DNA of 64,000 nt, taken from positions 19,060 to 83,059 of the forward strand of contig NZ_FQVC01000017.1 in NCBI RefSeq assembly GCF_900128975.1. Direction: 5' to 3'. The translations under genes and the position numbers were made by a program. The stretch comes from Devosia limi DSM 17137. GTDB lineage: Bacteria; Pseudomonadota; Alphaproteobacteria; Rhizobiales; Devosiaceae. Below the pieces are notes generated by a model. The model saw only the letters and a program-made list of their open reading frames with translations, was not told the origin of the DNA and searched no databases. Positions 63,804-64,000 of this stretch are shown here, one piece after another; the first letter of the stretch is position 1; each line of letters starts with the position of its first letter.

Positions 63804-64000
63804 GGCGTTGAGGGCCTGGTTTGGTGACCCCGCCCTCACAAGGGGGAGGGGCCGGCCGACGGATTGATGACGAATTTGCAGTCCTCTCCCTCCCCCTTGA
63901 GGGGCTTCCAAGCGGCCCGGAGGGACAAATCGCTCCAGTGGAGCGATTTGAGCGCGGAAGGCCATGAGAGCTATGCTCGAATGGCTGGTCAGGGTGGGGG

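Larger units (their letters stand above)
63124..64000. other. Gene-free repeat-rich stretch at the window end
   Basis: Upstream of the atp promoter I see about 185 bases without features, the 223-bp repeat copy B, then CCCTCC/GGAGGG palindromes near 63648 and 63887 and a REPIN. The order of elements matches 15.9-16.75 kb. Open frames here translate to repeats and are not genes. Confidence 0.75.

Noticed and set aside
1..64000. Defence island, prophage, integrated element or biosynthetic cluster
   Set aside because: Every recognisable gene is core metabolic, respiratory, regulatory or a conserved small family. No integrase, transposase, toxin-antitoxin pair, restriction gene or tRNA-linked attachment site was seen.

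Overview
The window looks like an ordinary chromosomal segment of an alphaproteobacterium of the order Hyphomicrobiales, most like Devosia or a close relative. The grounds are the GC-rich alphaproteobacterial codon use, the split F0 subunits b and b', the plant-type GshA, the cox operon layout, BioR control of biotin uptake, several small families typical of the order (DUF2093, DUF4170, DUF6101-like, DUF1284, DUF1127), and dispersed REP-like palindromes. The genus is inference. I see no rRNA, tRNA, CRISPR array, phage gene or transposase.

Layout. 1-4.9 kb: late cobalamin synthesis (end of cobA, then cobB, cobQ and cobD overlapping or abutting, with cobU convergent). 5.1-10.1 kb: a sugar kinase followed by zwf-pgl-edd, the upper Entner-Doudoroff route, without eda. 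10.1-12.4 kb: two divergent citrate synthase paralogues, one with an N-terminal DNA-binding domain, around a perfect 24-bp palindrome. 12.4-15.8 kb: mutL translationally coupled to a glyoxalase-hydrolase fusion. 15.8-16.8 kb: a repeat-rich gap. 16.8-35.8 kb: mixed housekeeping genes (TDT transporter with a divergent LysR gene, tadA, fabV, an Lrp-type regulator with a LysE exporter, a patatin, purD, xseA, an LpxB-like protein, an O-antigen ligase, an inositol-phosphatase-like enzyme, ubiA, rsmE, gshA, an LrhA-like regulator and a DUF1127 gene).

36-47 kb: PilZ and IalB proteins, then the aa3 cytochrome c oxidase operon (coxB, ctaD, ctaB, a coxF-like gene, ctaG, ctaE, DUF983, SURF1) running on to thrC, a processing protease and an acetyltransferase. 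47-49 kb: bioR, bioY and a DUF1284 gene, with BioR boxes before bioR and bioY. 49-55 kb: a large membrane c-di-GMP phosphodiesterase, YqgE, a lone DsbD-alpha-like protein, a peroxiredoxin and a lipoprotein. 55-60 kb: the glycine cleavage operon gcvT-gcvH-gcvPA-gcvPB behind a tandem glycine riboswitch. 60-63 kb: the F0 operon atpI-atpB-atpE-atpF'-atpF with a clear sigma70-type promoter. 63-64 kb: a second repeat-rich gap sharing an identical 223-bp block with the first.

The parts most worth following are the HTH-citrate synthase pair and its operator, the structured RNA around the DUF1127 gene, the 223-bp identical repeat with a long conserved stem, the BioR boxes lying almost on the start codons, and the glyoxalase-hydrolase fusion. 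I did not find a clearly new defence or mobile system.
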